From Isohypsibius dastychi (taxonomy: Eukaryota; Tardigrada; Eutardigrada; Parachela; Isohypsibiidae), in contig JAQIWT010001562.1 in assembly GCA_034696485.1 (NCBI GenBank), positions 1 to 10,323 of the forward strand: 10,323 nt of DNA. The letters run 5' to 3'. The notes beneath the pieces were generated by a model. It did no database searches. It was not told where the DNA came from and saw only the letters and a list, made by a program, of their open reading frames with translations. Positions 9,598 through 10,323 of the stretch are shown one piece after another. A program made the position numbers and the translations under genes. Within the stretch, counting starts at the first letter, position 1, and each line of letters starts with the position of its first letter.

Positions 9598-9963
9598 TCA
9601 ACTGTTCTCCACCTCTTTAGCCCCACATTTCCCGCAAGTATAGAAAACGGTCTGTCCTTCGTCAGCAGATCTCAACTGAAGCGTGTTGTAAGCCATTCCC
9701 TGATGATCACATTTGGAGCACTTCCGGTCGGCCATAGGTCCCTCTGCCCTGCTGGACGCCACGTTCGCAGCCATCTCCGATGCTGATCTATGAGCTGGCT
9801 CGTTGAAATAAATCCTGGTGGTTTTTGACACATGATTTAGAATGGAGAGATCGACGCGATTTTTGCAGTTGAGACAAGTCAAAATACACGATCCAGATTT
9901 TAGCGACAGAATAGTTCCGCACATCGAACAGAAGTTCTCGTCCGCCTGAAAAACGCCGGCCAT
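9598..9963 (-). CDS. POLR1H: RNA polymerase I subunit RPA12 (A12.2/ZNRD1), single exon
   Basis: Small TFIIS-like subunit of RNA polymerase I. It stimulates RNA cleavage after backtracking and helps termination of rRNA transcription in the nucleolus. The 121 residues carry two zinc ribbons: Cys 12, 15, 30 and 33 at the N-terminus, and Cys 82, 85, 110 and 113 at the C-terminus. The second contains RSADEGQTVFYTC, the family signature with the catalytic acidic pair Asp101-Glu102. GMAY before it is also conserved. Length matches the family (human 126). The ATG is preceded in frame by a TGA eight codons upstream, and no internal intron is needed, unlike its neighbours. A strong acceptor-like tract (TTTGTATCCCAG) ends 33 bases before the ATG on the minus strand. 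Full matching of both ribbons excludes RPB9 or TFIIS. Confidence 0.97.
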   Translation of the reverse strand: MAGVFQADENFCSMCGTILSLKSGSCILTCLNCKNRVDLSILNHVSKTTRIYFNEPAHRSASEMAANVASSRAEGPMADRKCSKCDHQGMAYNTLQLRSADEGQTVFYTCGKCGAKEVENS

Positions 9964-10145
9964 GGTCAGATGAAATTCTATGATTCAGCAGGCGAGCTGG
10001 GATACAAACAGCAAAGAATCCACAGAAAGAATGCAACTCCAGAAAATTTCGGATTTAAAATAAATAAACCACAAATCCAGTGTTGTGATTGTGAAATACG
10101 GCAGGGGGTACGCTCTACATCCCTGGATCATTACAAGGGGACGAA
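9964..10145. other. RPA12 upstream region
   Basis: Contains the RPA12 leader with an acceptor-like CCCAG (minus, AG at 9998-9997). A plus-strand open frame of 61 codons at 9970-10155 encodes CCDCE but overlaps the leader and has no recognised family. No other gene is supported. Confidence 0.5.
9997..10008 (-). promoter_or_regulatory. Candidate leader splice acceptor before RPA12
   Basis: TTTGTATCCCAG on the minus strand, preceded by TTCTTTGCTG, ends 33 bases before the RPA12 ATG. It could accept a spliced leader or close a 5' UTR intron. Confidence 0.35.
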
Positions 10146-10323
10146 TCAACAGTAGGGGTTCCACTTTACCGCCAACTCCTATTTATACAGGGAAGCAGTT
10201 GGTTAGTGGTGAGCATTTCACCGTTCGCAATTCGTGCGTGTTACTCACAGGCCCGTAACGAGCGTGATGCATTGATGCAAATGCATCACTGTTTTGAGGG
10301 CGAACCCATGTTTCGATGCATTT
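10146..10323 (-). CDS. Possible last two exons of an unidentified gene, cut by the window edge
   Basis: On the minus strand 10323-10249 is open for 25 codons (KCIETWVRPQNSDAF then ASMHHARYGP). It ends at a consensus donor GTGAGT. A 70-bp intron later, the acceptor AAATAG opens an in-phase exon, 10178-10146, reading ELAVKWNPYC and a stop. Phase, intron size and donor quality agree with the neighbouring genes. I do not recognise the protein. The plus strand is also open here (from an acceptor-like TTACTCACAG at 10241-10250), partly because of a perfect inverted repeat, so the strand is not certain. If real, the gene lies in tandem with RPA12, its stop about 180 bp before the RPA12 ATG. Confidence 0.35.
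10264..10289. repeat. Perfect 10-bp inverted repeat with 6-nt loop
   Basis: GTGATGCATT at 10264-10273 is matched by AATGCATCAC at 10280-10289, around the spacer GATGCA. It contains an ATGCAAAT octamer-like sequence. It falls inside the possible edge exon. Confidence 0.85.

Noticed and set aside
9970-10155. 61-codon plus-strand open frame with a CCDCE motif
   Set aside because: It lies over the RPA12 leader, is short and has no family match.
10198-10240. Possible tRNA-like sequence (GGTTAGTGGTGAGCATTTCACC)
   Set aside because: It resembles a tRNA D-arm region only loosely. There is no acceptor stem, no anticodon arm and no GTTCGANNC T-loop at the right distance.

Overview
This window is intron-rich animal nuclear DNA. 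Every gene I can identify is a conserved eukaryotic gene, split by short GT-AG introns (mostly 55-260 bp, one of about 2.3 kb). The neuronal syntaxin, the compact gene spacing, the small introns and the TTTCAG/TTTTAG-type acceptors that recur next to start codons suggest a nematode or another small-genome invertebrate. The proteins alone do not fix the species. I see no bacterial, viral or mobile-element genes, no CRISPR array and no tRNA or rRNA gene.

Layout from left to right. (1) 1-3630, minus strand: the 5' seven exons of a syntaxin-1 (UNC-64) gene, cut by the left edge. They give the N-terminal peptide and the Habc region; the SNARE motif and membrane anchor lie outside. Most of this span is intron, including one of 2279 bp. 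(2) 3631-4558: a GC-richer spacer between head-to-head genes, with long open frames on both strands that I cannot resolve. (3) 4559-5740, plus: a complete five-exon Ran GTPase gene. (4) 6193-7762, plus: a seven-exon gene for exosome core subunit EXOSC7/Rrp42. (5) 8104-9270, plus: a six-exon ARV1 lipid-homeostasis gene. (6) 9598-9963, minus: a single-exon gene for RNA polymerase I subunit RPA12 (POLR1H), convergent with ARV1. (7) 10146-10323, minus: a possible last exon pair of an unidentified gene cut by the right edge.

Apart from syntaxin (synaptic vesicle fusion), the genes are housekeeping: nuclear transport (Ran), RNA decay (EXOSC7), sterol and GPI trafficking in the ER (ARV1) and rRNA transcription (RPA12). 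They do not form an obvious single pathway. Ran, EXOSC7 and ARV1 run in tandem, and splice-acceptor-like sequences sit 2-5 nt before the EXOSC7 and ARV1 start codons. That would fit spliced-leader trans-splicing, possibly from an operon, but it is inference.

I found no convincing new biological system. The points most worth checking are the unresolved coding-like block between syntaxin and Ran, the Val in the Ran P-loop where orthologs have Thr, the possible trans-spliced gene cluster with G12/C11 tracts in its two spacers, and the unidentified partial gene at the right edge with a perfect hairpin inside it.
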